This document shows, piece after piece, positions 1-9,329 of a stretch of DNA of 32,413 bases; positions within the stretch are counted from its first letter, which is position 1; each line of letters opens with the position of its first letter. The notes beneath the pieces were generated by a model. The model saw only the letters and a program-made list of their open reading frames with translations, made no database searches and was not told the DNA's origin. Made by a program: the position numbers and the translations under genes. The DNA lies in contig NCGG01000021.1 in the NCBI GenBank assembly GCA_002278855.1, positions 1-32,413 on the forward strand, read 5' to 3'. The DNA comes from Sphingomonadales bacterium 28-55-16. GTDB taxonomy: Bacteria; Pseudomonadota; Alphaproteobacteria; Sphingomonadales; Sphingomonadaceae.

Positions 1-109
1 CCCCGCCAGCGTTCCCATCATCCCGACCCACGTTCTAGACCGCAGCCTGACTGACGCGAATCAGATAACCGATATGGTTATTTGTAGGAAAGTGGTTTTC
101 GCACCACAT

Positions 110-141
110 AAAAAAGGCCCGAACCATGAAAGGTCCGGGCC
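110..141 (-). terminator. Rho-independent terminator after amtB
   Basis: Read on the minus strand, a 10-bp GC-rich stem (132-141 with 116-125, one imperfect pair) with a 6-nt loop is followed by six T residues (110-115). It lies about 90 bases past the amtB stop. Between them are two more stems: a perfect 7-bp one (150-156 with 164-170) and GGCGGGG/CCCCGCC (178-184 with 208-214), neither with a T run. Confidence 0.8.
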
Positions 142-231
142 ATGAGTTGGATGTTCGCGGGAGGAACATCGGGAGGCGGCGGGGCACAAAAGGAGAGAGA
201 GAAAGGACCCCGCCACCAAGCCTAAAAAGCG

Positions 232-1722
232 TTAATAATTATACGCACGCTCCCCATGTTCCGTGAGGTCAAGACCTTCACGTTCGGCGTCTTCGGCTGG
301 GCGCAGACCCGTCGTGCGTTTCAGTCCGTAGAATAGGATGGCGGAGACGACTGCAGTCCACACGACCGTCGTGCCCACTGCCCAGAGCTGAGTCATCACT
401 TGACCCGCCATGTCATATTCGCCGGGAATGGCCGGGAAGACGGTGTAGTCGATCCAGCCCTGACCACCCAATGCGGGGTCAGCGACAATGCCCGTCGCTA
501 TCGCACCGACGATGCCGCCAACGCCGTGGACGCCAAAGACGTCGAGCGTGTCGTCATAGCCAAGCTTGTTCTTCACATATGCGACGAAGACATAGCAGAT
601 GCCCGACGCTGCAAAGCCGAGGAGGATGGACGTCATCGGCGCCGCAAATCCGCTGGCTGGCGTGATGGCAACAAGGCCAGCAACCGCACCAGTCACAGCG
701 CCAAGCAGCGAAGGCTTACCATGGTGGAACTGTTCAATCAGGCACCATGCCACCGCAGCGGCCGCCGTTGCGACAAAGGTATTGATGAACGCCAGAGCCG
801 CAAGGCCATTGGCTTCCAAATTGGAGCCAGCGTTAAAGCCGAACCAGCCCACCCACAGAAGCGACGCGCCAATCATGGTCATCGTCATCGAATGTGGCGG
901 CGTTGCTTCCTTGCCATGGCCAACGCGCTTGCCCACGATGAGGCAACCCACAAGCCCTGCAATACCCGCATTGATATGGACAACGGTGCCGCCAGCAAAA
1001 TCAAGCGCGCCCCAACCCCACATGAGGCCCATGTCGGTGGGTGCATCGACCAAAAAGTCTGGGCCAGCCCAATACCATACCATGTGTGCAACCGGGAAAT
1101 AAGCGAACGTCAGCCACAACACCGTGAAGATCATCAACGGCGTAAATTTGATCCGCTCTGCAAACGCCCCAACGATCAACGCCGGCGTGATGCAGGCAAA
1201 GGTCATCTGGAACACCACAAAGGCATATTCGGGAATGTACACATTGTTGCTGAATGTCGCCGCATATGTGGTCGCACTGACACCCTGCAGGAATATCTTG
1301 GAGAAACCGCCAATAAAGGCGTTGCCGCTGGTGAAGGCGAGGCTGTAGCCATACGTCACCCAAACAAGCGCCGCGACCGACACGATCATGAATACCTGCA
1401 TCAACAGGCTCAACATATTCTTTGTGCGGACAAGGCCGCCGTAGAACAAAGCCAATGCAGGGATCGACATCAGCAATACCAGCGCGGAGCTGATCAGCAT
1501 CCATGTGGTATCGCCTTTATCGACCATGCCGGCCATTTGTTCGACCGTTGGTGCCTTGATCGGGCCATCGGCGACGGCGACTGTTGCCGCAACCTCGGCG
1601 ACCGCAGCGCCAGCCGCTGCTGCGCCTTCGGCCGCTTTTTCAGCGGCCTCCTGCGCAAAAGCGGGCAAAGCGGCGAACAATGTCGCCCCCGCCGCGCCTA
1701 GAAATTTCAGTGTCTTTGACAT
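232..1722 (-). CDS. amtB: Ammonium transporter AmtB
   Basis: Inner-membrane ammonium channel of the Amt/Rh family, 496 residues. A signal peptide ends near AFA|QE (residue 24), then comes an Ala-rich stretch before the usual polytopic core. Family landmarks seen are ALFYGGLVRTKN in the first core helices, the pore histidine in GGTVVHINAG, GWFGFNAGS, and the second pore histidine in DVFGVHGVGG. The gene lies 31 bases downstream of glnK on the same strand, the classic glnK-amtB pair in which the PII protein plugs the channel when nitrogen is plentiful. It is probably driven by the sigma-54 promoter at 2125-2140 and ends at the hairpin terminator at 110-141. The long Ala/Glu-rich N-terminal extension is common in alphaproteobacterial homologues. 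Confidence 0.97.
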   Translation of the reverse strand: MSKTLKFLGAAGATLFAALPAFAQEAAEKAAEGAAAAGAAVAEVAATVAVADGPIKAPTVEQMAGMVDKGDTTWMLISSALVLLMSIPALALFYGGLVRTKNMLSLLMQVFMIVSVAALVWVTYGYSLAFTSGNAFIGGFSKIFLQGVSATTYAATFSNNVYIPEYAFVVFQMTFACITPALIVGAFAERIKFTPLMIFTVLWLTFAYFPVAHMVWYWAGPDFLVDAPTDMGLMWGWGALDFAGGTVVHINAGIAGLVGCLIVGKRVGHGKEATPPHSMTMTMIGASLLWVGWFGFNAGSNLEANGLAALAFINTFVATAAAAVAWCLIEQFHHGKPSLLGAVTGAVAGLVAITPASGFAAPMTSILLGFAASGICYVFVAYVKNKLGYDDTLDVFGVHGVGGIVGAIATGIVADPALGGQGWIDYTVFPAIPGEYDMAGQVMTQLWAVGTTVVWTAVVSAILFYGLKRTTGLRPAEDAEREGLDLTEHGERAYNY

Positions 1723-1753
1723 TATCTGGTTCCCCTAGCTTGATAGTATCGCG

Positions 1754-2092
1754 TCAAAGCGCGGTTTCGTTGGTGTCGCCGGTGCGGATGCGTAACGCAC
1801 CGGCCAGCTCGAATTCGAAGATTTTGCCATCGCCAATCGCGCCGGTTTCGGCTGCGTGCTGGATCGCCTCGATGACAGCAGGTGCCTGATCAGAGGCGCA
1901 CGCGATCTCGATTTTCACCTTGGGCACCATGTTGGTTTCATATTCAGCGCCGCGGTAAATTTCGGTCTGGCCCTTCTGCCTGCCAAAACCTTTCACCTCA
2001 GTCACCGTCATGCCCGACACACCCAGCGCAGTGAGCGCCGCGCGCACCGGATCCAGCTTGTGCGGTTTGATAATCGCAATAATATATTTCAT
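1754..2092 (-). CDS. glnK: Nitrogen regulatory PII protein GlnK
   Basis: PII signal protein, 112 residues, the family length. Starting at ATG 2092 gives MKYIIAIIKPHKLD, which matches the PII N-terminus; the frame is open further upstream, but those residues do not look like PII. The T-loop carries the uridylylation tyrosine Tyr51 (GAEY). The late block GAIGDGKIFEF is the ATP-binding signature. It should bind ATP, ADP and 2-oxoglutarate and regulate AmtB, encoded next in the operon, and the GlnE/GlnD branch. Because it is paired with amtB I call it glnK rather than glnB. A perfect sigma-54 core promoter lies about 33 bases upstream of the start codon, so expression is expected to be NtrC-dependent under nitrogen limitation. 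Confidence 0.96.
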   Translation of the reverse strand: MKYIIAIIKPHKLDPVRAALTALGVSGMTVTEVKGFGRQKGQTEIYRGAEYETNMVPKVKIEIACASDQAPAVIEAIQHAAETGAIGDGKIFEFELAGALRIRTGDTNETAL

Positions 2093-2109
2093 GCACACCC
2101 CCATTTGGC

Positions 2110-2124
2110 TTGTGCAGTGCACAA
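2110..2124. promoter_or_regulatory. Perfect palindrome at the glnK transcription start
   Basis: TTGTGCA, one central base, then TGCACAA form a perfect inverted repeat directly downstream of the -12 element, covering the predicted start site. It could be an operator or a short 5' leader hairpin; no binding protein can be named from sequence alone. Confidence 0.5.
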
Positions 2125-2140
2125 TGCAAACACCGTGCCA
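2125..2140 (-). promoter_or_regulatory. Sigma-54 promoter of glnK-amtB
   Basis: On the minus strand TGGCAC (2140-2135), five bases, then TTGCA (2129-2125) match the RpoN -24/-12 consensus without a mismatch. Transcription would begin near 2114 and leave a leader of about 22 bases before glnK. I could not identify convincing NtrC enhancer sites upstream; they may lie within the 3' part of the preceding gene. Confidence 0.88.
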
Positions 2141-2244
2141 GAAAGTAGGAAGCACGTGAAACGGGGGATTTTGAGAAGTTTGCAGCCATGCCAAGCACGC
2201 GGCGCGCGCGTAAACTGCCTATTATTTAATCAGTCATTTATTGC

Positions 2245-2261
2245 TGCCTAATATTTAGGCA
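2245..2261 (-). other. Hairpin directly after the EEP-family gene
   Basis: TGCCTAA and TTAGGCA form a perfect 7-bp stem with a 3-base loop immediately past the stop codon at 2263. There is no T run on the minus strand, so it is at best a weak terminator or an mRNA 3' stabiliser, separating this gene from the glnK promoter. Confidence 0.4.
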
Positions 2262-2262
2262 T

Positions 2263-2967
2263 TTAACCGATATATATCTCTGCCCATAAGGGCAAATGGT
2301 CGGATGCTTGTTTGGACAAGGCTGAAATATGGCAATCGGCCGCGCTGACCTGCACATCATGGCTGACGATGATGCGGTCCAGACGGGCTACGGGGCGCGC
2401 CGTATGGAAGCTTTTGGGGGTGCGCACCAGCCGGTGATGGTGAAAGGCAAGCTCGCTCAGCGCGCCGCTGTCGGACCATTGGTTGAAATCCCCCATCATC
2501 ACCGTGGGCATATATAGCGGGCGTGCATCGATGGCGGCAAGCAATGCGCGGATCTGCTTACGCCGCCATAGGCCGGATAAATCAAGATGTACGCCGATCA
2601 CGCGCAACGGATGCCCGTTGACGGCCAACTCCGCCATCACCGCGCCGCGCGGTTCCAAAGTGGGCATATCGATAGGCGCGGCCGATCGAACCTCAATCCC
2701 CTTGCGCAATAATATAGCATTGCCGTGCCAGCCAATCGCCGCCGGACGAAAATTCAACGGCACGGGTATATACGGCGTCTCGGCCGCCAACATCGCCAGC
2801 GGCAGCGCGCTGACCCGCGCGCCAAAGCGGCGGTCGACCTCTTGCAGCGTGACAATATCGGCATTGATTTCATTGAGCACCGACAGGATGCGTGCAGGGT
2901 CGCGGCGTTGATCCAACCCCACCGCTTTGCGGATATTATAGGTCGCAACCTTGATCGCGTGGCTCAT
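2263..2967 (-). CDS. Endonuclease/exonuclease/phosphatase family protein
   Basis: EEP-fold protein of 234 residues. The family blocks occur in order: ATYNIR near the N-terminus, LQEVD (metal-binding Glu), GNAILLR, VHLD, GDFNQW (catalytic Asp/Asn), RLDRI and the C-terminal SDHLP with the catalytic His. All metal-dependent phosphodiesterase residues therefore appear intact. No signal peptide is seen. Substrate is not predictable: the fold covers DNA repair nucleases, lipid phosphatases and others. It is much less like exonuclease III than the xth product in this window. It sits 58 bases downstream of tldD on the same strand and could be co-transcribed with it. Confidence 0.85.
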   Translation of the reverse strand: MSHAIKVATYNIRKAVGLDQRRDPARILSVLNEINADIVTLQEVDRRFGARVSALPLAMLAAETPYIPVPLNFRPAAIGWHGNAILLRKGIEVRSAAPIDMPTLEPRGAVMAELAVNGHPLRVIGVHLDLSGLWRRKQIRALLAAIDARPLYMPTVMMGDFNQWSDSGALSELAFHHHRLVRTPKSFHTARPVARLDRIIVSHDVQVSAADCHISALSKQASDHLPLWAEIYIG

Positions 2968-3025
2968 AAAGGCATCATGCGGTCATATCGGCCAAATCGG
3001 GGTTCTGGCCGAATAGGTGCATCGG

Positions 3026-4453
3026 TCAGCCCGCCGTACCACCAACGGTCAGCGCGCTGACCAAAGTTGTCGGTTGGCCGACACCCGCCGGCACGCTTTG
3101 CCCCGCCTTGCCGCACACGCCAACGCCTTCATCCAGCGCCATGTCGTTGCCAAGGCCGATGACCTTATTCAACGCGGTTGGGCCATCGCCAATCAAGGTA
3201 GCACCTTTGATCGGGTCGCCAAGCTTGCCGTCCTTGACCAAATAGGCCTCGGTGCAGCTGAACACGAATTTGCCCGACACAATGTCGACTTGCCCGCCGC
3301 CGAAGCTTTTGGCGAAAATGCCGTTTTTGACGCGGCTTAAAAGTTCGGCAGGGTCGTCATTGCCGCTGCGCATAAAGGTATTGGTCATGCGCGGCATCGG
3401 CGCATGCGCAAAGCTTTCGCGGCGGCCATTGCCCGTTGGCTCGACACCCATCAGACGGGCGTTCATGCGGTCCTGCATATAGGCGCGCAATATGCCGTCT
3501 TCGATCAGGACATTTTCCTGCGTCGGCGTGCCTTCATCATCAATCGACAGCGACCCGCGCCGGTTCTGCATCGTCCCATCATCAACCACAGTGACCCCGG
3601 GCGCGGCAACGCGCTGCCCGATTTTGCCGGAGAAGGCGCTGCTGCCCTTGCGGTTGAAATCGCCTTCAAGGCCATGGCCCACCGCCTCATGCAGCAACAC
3701 ACCCGGCCAGCCGGGTCCAAGCAACACCGTCATTTCGCCAGCAGGCGCAGCGACCGAACGCAAATTGGTCAGCGCCTGCGCCAATGCGACATCAATCGCA
3801 TGTTCCCACTCATGTTCTTCGAATAATTTGTCATACAGAAACCGCCCGCCAAAGCCGTAATTTCCGGTTTCGCGGCGTTCGCCATCTTGCGCGACAATGC
3901 CGACATTGAGGCGCACCAGAGGGCGTATATCGGTGGCGACAAAGCCATCGGCGCGGACGATTTCAACGACGCTCCAGCTGCCCGACAGGCTGACGCTGAC
4001 CTGCGCGACACGCGGGTCACGCGCACGGGCTGCGGCGTCGATTTGCTGGCACAACGCCACTTTTTGAGCAAAGGGCACACGTTCAAGCGGGTTGCCGTCA
4101 GTGTATAAATGCCGGTTGTTCTGGCGCGGTGGCGGGGCGGGTTGTGCCTTCGCCGGATCCAGCAGCTTCAGCGTTTCGCCCGCGCGGCGGATGGCCGATT
4201 CACTCATGTCATTGGCGTGGCTGAAGCCCGTCATCTCGCCCGACACCCCGCGCAGGCCAAAGCCCGACCCCGTCGAATAATCCGCCATTTTCAAGCGGCC
4301 ATCGTCAAAACCGAAACTCTCGCTCGCGCTATATTGGAGGTAGAGCTCGCCGTCATCGCACGCCCGCAACGCATCACGCGTAATGCGTAATGCGGCATCA
4401 GGATCGAGAAGGCCGGGTTGGTAAAGATAAGAGCGTGGATCGGTATAAGTCAT
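3026..4453 (-). CDS. tldD: Metalloprotease TldD
   Basis: TldD, the catalytic subunit of the TldD/TldE (PmbA) zinc protease that degrades unfolded peptides and matures ribosomally made peptides such as microcins. At 475 residues it has the family length. The zinc site HEAVGHGLEGD (HExxxH) is present, followed by FNRKGSSAFSGKIGQRVA and a C-terminal block with a conserved Cys (FSCTEAYLVKDGKLGDPIKGATLIG) typical of TldD. The partner gene pmbA is not in the window, as is usual because the two are often unlinked. It is divergent from tgt with about 178 bases between the start codons. Confidence 0.95.
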   Translation of the reverse strand: MTYTDPRSYLYQPGLLDPDAALRITRDALRACDDGELYLQYSASESFGFDDGRLKMADYSTGSGFGLRGVSGEMTGFSHANDMSESAIRRAGETLKLLDPAKAQPAPPPRQNNRHLYTDGNPLERVPFAQKVALCQQIDAAARARDPRVAQVSVSLSGSWSVVEIVRADGFVATDIRPLVRLNVGIVAQDGERRETGNYGFGGRFLYDKLFEEHEWEHAIDVALAQALTNLRSVAAPAGEMTVLLGPGWPGVLLHEAVGHGLEGDFNRKGSSAFSGKIGQRVAAPGVTVVDDGTMQNRRGSLSIDDEGTPTQENVLIEDGILRAYMQDRMNARLMGVEPTGNGRRESFAHAPMPRMTNTFMRSGNDDPAELLSRVKNGIFAKSFGGGQVDIVSGKFVFSCTEAYLVKDGKLGDPIKGATLIGDGPTALNKVIGLGNDMALDEGVGVCGKAGQSVPAGVGQPTTLVSALTVGGTAG

Positions 4454-4631
4454 CCGCCCTATATGGGACGGTGTGCCTGCGGTTGAAAGCGTAATTTGTG
4501 TTTTTCCTACCGAACACCGCGCGTAAGATGCTGCAACATGTTCCGCATGGCGTGACGCGAGAATATCCCCGCCCCTGGCGCATTCGGAAAAGTTGGTTTT
4601 CTCAAACGCATTACCCCCCTAAAGCCCATGA

Positions 4632-5771
4632 ATGACCACGCGATTCCAGTTTTCGATTTCCGCCACCGATGGCAAGGCCCGCACGGGCAGTATTCAGATG
4701 CTGCGCGGGGAAATCCGCACGCCGGCCTTCATGCCCGTGGGCACCGCCGCCACCGTCAAGGCGATGCGCCCCGCCGAAGTGCGCGCAACCGGCGCGGACA
4801 TCATCCTTGGCAACACCTATCACCTGATGCTGCGCCCCGGCGCAGAACGTGTGGCGCGGCTGGGGGGCTTGCATCAATTTTCCGGATGGGACCGGCCAAT
4901 CTTGACCGACAGCGGCGGCTATCAAGTCATGAGCCTGTCGGCACTGCGCAAGATCACCGAAGAGGGCGTGTCGTTCCAAAGCCATTTGGACGGATCGAAA
5001 CATATGCTGTCGCCCGAACGCTCGATGGAAATCCAGCGCTTGCTTGGTTCCGACATCGTCATGGCGTTTGACGAATGTCCGGCCAATGGCGTGTCACGCG
5101 ATGACGCGATTAAATCGATGGAATTGTCGATGCGTTGGGCCAAACGATCGCGCGACGGGTTCGATGCGGGCGGCGAACATGCAGCGCGCGCGGCTTTGTT
5201 CGGCATCCAGCAGGGATCATTGGACGAAGAATTGCGCAAGCGTTCTGCCGACGCGCTGATCGATATTGGCTTTGATGGCTATGCGGTTGGCGGCCTTGCG
5301 GTCGGTGAAGGACAAGAGGCGATGTTTGGTTGCCTCGATTATGCACCCGACCAATTGCCCGCCGACCGGCCCCGGTATCTGATGGGCGTGGGCAAGCCCG
5401 ACGATCTGGTCGGCGCTGTCGAGCGCGGTATTGATATGTTCGATTGCGTGCTGCCGACACGGTCAGGGCGCAATGGGCAAGCCTTCACGCACCACGGGCC
5501 GATCAACATCCGCAACGCCAAATTTGCCGAGGACCAAGGGCCAATCGACGACCGTTGCACATGCCCCGTCTGCGCGACATGGACCCGCGCTTATGTACAT
5601 CACCTGATCCGTTCGGGCGAAATATTGGGCGCGATGCTGATGACTCAGCACAATCTGCATTATTACCAGATGCTGATGGCCGGCATGCGCGCCGCGATCT
5701 CCGCAGGGCGCTTTGCGGCTTTTGCCCAAGATTTCCGGCGGGATTATCTGTACACTAAAGACAAGGGATAA
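4632..5771 (+). CDS. tgt: Queuine tRNA-ribosyltransferase (tRNA-guanine transglycosylase)
   Basis: Bacterial TGT, 379 residues. It exchanges guanine-34 for preQ1 in the anticodon of Asp, Asn, His and Tyr tRNAs, a step of queuosine synthesis. Seen: general acid/base Asp93 in TDSGGYQ, Asp147 in AFDECP, GIQQGS at 191, GYAVGG at 216, nucleophile Asp271 in FDCVLPTR, and the zinc site Cys309, Cys311, Cys314 with His340. A second ATG four bases upstream (4628) is in another frame. The stop is followed three bases later by glnE, so the two are probably one transcript. It implies that the host makes or imports a 7-deazaguanine precursor, which matters for the TGT-fold protein in the island. Confidence 0.97.
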   Translation: MTTRFQFSISATDGKARTGSIQMLRGEIRTPAFMPVGTAATVKAMRPAEVRATGADIILGNTYHLMLRPGAERVARLGGLHQFSGWDRPILTDSGGYQVMSLSALRKITEEGVSFQSHLDGSKHMLSPERSMEIQRLLGSDIVMAFDECPANGVSRDDAIKSMELSMRWAKRSRDGFDAGGEHAARAALFGIQQGSLDEELRKRSADALIDIGFDGYAVGGLAVGEGQEAMFGCLDYAPDQLPADRPRYLMGVGKPDDLVGAVERGIDMFDCVLPTRSGRNGQAFTHHGPINIRNAKFAEDQGPIDDRCTCPVCATWTRAYVHHLIRSGEILGAMLMTQHNLHYYQMLMAGMRAAISAGRFAAFAQDFRRDYLYTKDKG

Positions 5772-5774
5772 AAT

Positions 5775-8459
5775 ATGGAGCGCGTCGCAGAAGCCATCGC
5801 ACGCGCCCACGCCAACAGCCCATTTCTGGCGGGGTTGATAGACCGCAACCCAGAGCTCATGCCGCTGATCCAAGCGGGCGATTTTGACAAAGCGCTCGCC
5901 AACGCCCTCGCCCGCAGCGCGGACACCGTCGGCACCGCATTGCGCAAACAAAGGCAGGGCGTTGCGCTTGTCACCGCTATCGCTGACCTATCTGGTGTCT
6001 GGGACCTGACCCGCGTCACGCATATCCTTTCGGATTTTGCGGACCATGCGCTCGACCGAGCCATCGACGCTGCGATACAAGAGCGCATACCCGGCGCACT
6101 TAATCAAGGCTTTGCCGTCATCGCTTTGGGCAAGCATGGTGGGCGGGAGTTGAATTATTCGTCGGATATTGACCCGATATTCCTGTTCGATCCCAAAACC
6201 CTGCCCCACCGGGCAGGGGAAGATGTGGCGGAGGCTGCGGTGCGTTATGGCCGCCGCGTGATTGCGCTCTTATCCGCGCTCGACGGCGATGGTTATGTGT
6301 TTCGGGTCGATATGCGGCTGCGCCCTTCGCCTGAAGTCAGCCCCATCGTCCTGCCTGTCGAAGCGGCCATCGGCTATTATGAATCAAGCGCATTGGCGTG
6401 GGAACAAGCCGCCTTCATCCGCGCACGTATAAGCTCTGGCGACCGAGAGTTGGGCGCCTATTTCATGCACGCAATCCAAGCCTTCATCTGGCGCAAATCG
6501 CTCGATTTCGGGCAGTTGAAGAACATCACGGCAATGACCGCGCAGATCCGCGACCATTATGCCAAGGGCCAGAAAATGGGCCTCGGTTTCGACCTGAAGC
6601 GCGGCCATGGCGGGATCCGCGAGTGTGAATTTTTCGCGCAAGCGCATCAGCTCATCCATGGCGGCCGCGACCCCGCGTTGCGCGTGCCCGACACCCGCGC
6701 TGCGTTGCACGCGCTGGCCGCAGCGGGGCCGATTAGCGCGCAAGAGGCAGCGACCCTCTCATCCGCCTACACCGATTTGCGGACATTCGAACACCGCCTG
6801 CAAATGCATAGCGACCGGCAAACGCATGAAATCCCCGCCAACCGCGATACCGCCGATGCCGTGGCGCGGTTGCATGGCCTGACCGATGCCGATGCGTTGA
6901 TTGCCGCTATTCAGCCAATCACGGCGCAGGTTGCGGCAATCTATGACCGGATGGTCGACGCAGGCGGCAGCGAAGGGCCGCGCATGGCGGACGAAGGCCT
7001 GCCGCTTGAGGAACAATTGACCGATTTGGGCTATGCTGACCCAGCCGCCGTGATGCAGCGTTTGGCCCGCTGGCGCAGCGGGAAGATCCGCGCCATCCGC
7101 AGCGAATCCGCACGCGACGCGTTTGAGACCGTGCTGCCCGCGATCATGGCGGCATTGGCGCAAGCGCCCGATTCCGACCGTGCGATCGCGCGCTTCGACA
7201 ATATGATTGAGGCGATGCCCAGCGCGATCAACGTCTTCCGCTTGCTCGAGGCGCGCCCCGGCCTGCTGCAATTGGTTGGCGATATCTTAAGCTATGCGCC
7301 GACATTGGCTGACGATCTGGGCCGCCAAAGCCGCTATCTTGATGCGCTCATGGACACCAGCGCGATGCATTTGCCCGGCGACGTTGCGGCCTTGCAGGAC
7401 GCGATGCAGCGGCGGATTGGCGCCGCCGATTATCAATCCACACTCGATATTGTCCGCGATTATGTCGGCGAGAAACGCTTTGCGTTGGGCGTGCAGTTGA
7501 TCGAAGGGCGCAGCGACGCCCTCGATATTGCGCGCAGCTACGCGCATCTGGCCGAAGCATCCTTGCAGACATTGACCGCCGCGACCGTCGCCGAATTTGA
7601 AAAGGCGCATGGCAAGGTTGCAGGCGGTGAACTGATCATTTTGGCGCTGGGCAGGCTTGGCGGCGAAGCGTTGACGCATGCGTCGGACTTGGACCTCATC
7701 CTGCTGTTCAGCGGCGATCATCTCACCGAATCCGATGGACCGCGCGTTTTGGGTGCGACGCAATATTTCAACCGGCTGGCGCAGCGCGTCATCGCCGCGA
7801 TGTCCGTCGCGACCGCATCTGGCGCTTTATATGAAGTCGACACGCGGCTTCGGCCATCAGGCGCGGACGGGTTGCTGTGCGCGTCGGTCAAAAGCTTTGC
7901 CCAATATCAGCGGGCAGATGCTTGGACATGGGAGCATATGGCGCTGACGCGAGCGCGGGTGCTTTTTGGTTCAGCCGACGCACGGCGCACCGTCACGGAC
8001 ATCGTGCGGGATGTATTGAACAGCCCGCGCGACAGCGTCCAGTTGCACACGGATATCACCAAAATGCGCACGGATATGGCCGCGCACAAGCCGCCCAAGG
8101 GCGCGTTGGATGTCAAATTGCTACCCGGCGGATTGGTGGATATGGAGTTCATCATTCACGCGCTGCAGTTGCGGACCTATGCGGGTATGAAACCCCAGCT
8201 TGGCCCCGCGATTGACGCTTTGGTGGCGGCTGGGCATGTGCCGGAAGAATTTGCCAAGGCCTTTGCTTTGATGTCGCGCTTGCTCGTGATGGTGCGCCTC
8301 ATCGCGCCCGACTGCGCCACCCCGCCAGATGCTGCACAGCGGCTCATTGCGCAGAGCCTTGGTTTTCCAGATTGGGCCGGGTTAATGCAGGCGGTTAGGG
8401 ATTATCGCGGGGTTGTCATCGACCAATGGCACAGCTTATTGGGTCCACGTGATTTTTGA
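5775..8459 (+). CDS. glnE: Bifunctional glutamine synthetase adenylyltransferase/deadenylase
   Basis: GlnE adds AMP to, or removes it from, glutamine synthetase in response to PII state and glutamine. The 894-residue protein is slightly shorter than the enterobacterial one (about 946). Two nucleotidyltransferase cores are visible: GKHGGRELNYSSDID near residue 125 (deadenylase half) and LGRLGGEALTHASDLDL near residue 630 (adenylylase half), each with the paired acidic residues. A helical linker lies between them. The gene is tightly coupled to tgt upstream and is followed 14 bases later by a peroxiredoxin gene. With glnK-amtB on the other strand it makes this a local nitrogen-control neighbourhood. 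Confidence 0.96.
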   Translation: MERVAEAIARAHANSPFLAGLIDRNPELMPLIQAGDFDKALANALARSADTVGTALRKQRQGVALVTAIADLSGVWDLTRVTHILSDFADHALDRAIDAAIQERIPGALNQGFAVIALGKHGGRELNYSSDIDPIFLFDPKTLPHRAGEDVAEAAVRYGRRVIALLSALDGDGYVFRVDMRLRPSPEVSPIVLPVEAAIGYYESSALAWEQAAFIRARISSGDRELGAYFMHAIQAFIWRKSLDFGQLKNITAMTAQIRDHYAKGQKMGLGFDLKRGHGGIRECEFFAQAHQLIHGGRDPALRVPDTRAALHALAAAGPISAQEAATLSSAYTDLRTFEHRLQMHSDRQTHEIPANRDTADAVARLHGLTDADALIAAIQPITAQVAAIYDRMVDAGGSEGPRMADEGLPLEEQLTDLGYADPAAVMQRLARWRSGKIRAIRSESARDAFETVLPAIMAALAQAPDSDRAIARFDNMIEAMPSAINVFRLLEARPGLLQLVGDILSYAPTLADDLGRQSRYLDALMDTSAMHLPGDVAALQDAMQRRIGAADYQSTLDIVRDYVGEKRFALGVQLIEGRSDALDIARSYAHLAEASLQTLTAATVAEFEKAHGKVAGGELIILALGRLGGEALTHASDLDLILLFSGDHLTESDGPRVLGATQYFNRLAQRVIAAMSVATASGALYEVDTRLRPSGADGLLCASVKSFAQYQRADAWTWEHMALTRARVLFGSADARRTVTDIVRDVLNSPRDSVQLHTDITKMRTDMAAHKPPKGALDVKLLPGGLVDMEFIIHALQLRTYAGMKPQLGPAIDALVAAGHVPEEFAKAFALMSRLLVMVRLIAPDCATPPDAAQRLIAQSLGFPDWAGLMQAVRDYRGVVIDQWHSLLGPRDF

Positions 8460-8473
8460 AAAGGAACGAGAAT

Positions 8474-8932
8474 ATGACGGATATCCACGATAAGCTGCCC
8501 GATGTCACCGTCGCCGATAGCGCAGGACAACCGGTCAATCTCGCGGGCTTGCAGGGGCCGTTCGTGCTGTATTTTTATCCCAAAGCCGACACGCCGGGCT
8601 GCACCAATGAGGCGAAGGATTTTACCGCATTGGCCAGCGAATTTGCGGCGCTGAATTGCCCTGTGTACGGCATGTCGAAGGACAAGCCCGCCAAGCTTGC
8701 CAAATTTGCCGCAAAATATGCGTTGAACGTCACTTTGCTATCGGACGAAGCCAGCGACGCGACCGAACAAATGGGCGCCTGGGTCGAAAAATCGATGTAT
8801 GGTAAACTCTATATGGGCATTGACCGGTCGACCTATTTGGTCGGCAAAGACGGCAAGGTTGCGCAGCTGTGGCGCAAGGTGAAGGTCAAGGACCATGCGG
8901 CAGACGTGTTGGCAGCCGCCAAGGCTTTGTAG
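8474..8932 (+). CDS. bcp: Thioredoxin-dependent peroxiredoxin (Bcp/PrxQ type)
   Basis: Thiol peroxidase that reduces hydrogen and organic peroxides, 152 residues. I chose ATG 8474 because it follows a good ribosome site (AAGGAACGAG) and gives the family N-terminus; an in-frame TTG at 8456 overlaps the glnE stop and is less likely. The peroxidatic cysteine is Cys43 in YPKADTPGCTNEAKDF. The resolving cysteine that many PrxQ proteins carry five residues later is absent, so the enzyme is either a 1-Cys type or uses the Cys near residue 62 (LNCPVYG). It forms the end of the tgt-glnE array. Confidence 0.93.
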   Translation: MTDIHDKLPDVTVADSAGQPVNLAGLQGPFVLYFYPKADTPGCTNEAKDFTALASEFAALNCPVYGMSKDKPAKLAKFAAKYALNVTLLSDEASDATEQMGAWVEKSMYGKLYMGIDRSTYLVGKDGKVAQLWRKVKVKDHAADVLAAAKAL

Positions 8933-8969
8933 GTTTTTTGGGCGCGCACCCCATTCCATCGCCAGATCC

Positions 8970-9224
8970 TCAGTTGCGGACGATTCGGCGCTGATCATGC
9001 AGCCTGAATCCCATATCTAATGCGGCAATTTCCGATGTCTCGACGGGAACAAACCGGCTCGAGATAGGTTGTTCCGAATGCCCAATATGACCAAAGTCTT
9101 GCGGAAAAATACCCGTAAACCGCCACTTTAATGCGCCGTTGAACCCACAATTCAACGACTCAACGCGTTTGAGCGGCGGTTTGTCCCGCGATGAAGGCGC
9201 GGATGTTGCATTCATTTGATCCAT
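8970..9224 (-). CDS. Possible small hypothetical protein
   Basis: An 84-codon open frame in the 397-base gap between bcp and the M23 peptidase gene. Codon choice looks ordinary for the region, but I recognise no domain, signal peptide or membrane segment, and see no strong ribosome site. Apart from it I see nothing definite in the gap. It may be chance. Confidence 0.25.
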   Translation of the reverse strand: MDQMNATSAPSSRDKPPLKRVESLNCGFNGALKWRFTGIFPQDFGHIGHSEQPISSRFVPVETSEIAALDMGFRLHDQRRIVRN

Positions 9225-9329
9225 CGGACACCACCCTCATCACAACGGGTGGACAGATCTACTGTCTCGGTCAAATTTCGGGGCTGCGCCAGAAACGGCG
9301 CGGGTCGCAACATAGGGTAGTTACACAAT

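Noticed and set aside
400..1701. A 433-codon open frame opposite amtB
   Set aside because: It is a shadow of the GC-rich amtB gene: Arg/His/Cys-rich product, no domain, no ribosome site, while amtB is unmistakable.
2263..2967. Second exonuclease III
   Set aside because: It shares the EEP fold but not the XthA block set; the true xth is at 10537-11310, so only the superfamily is named.
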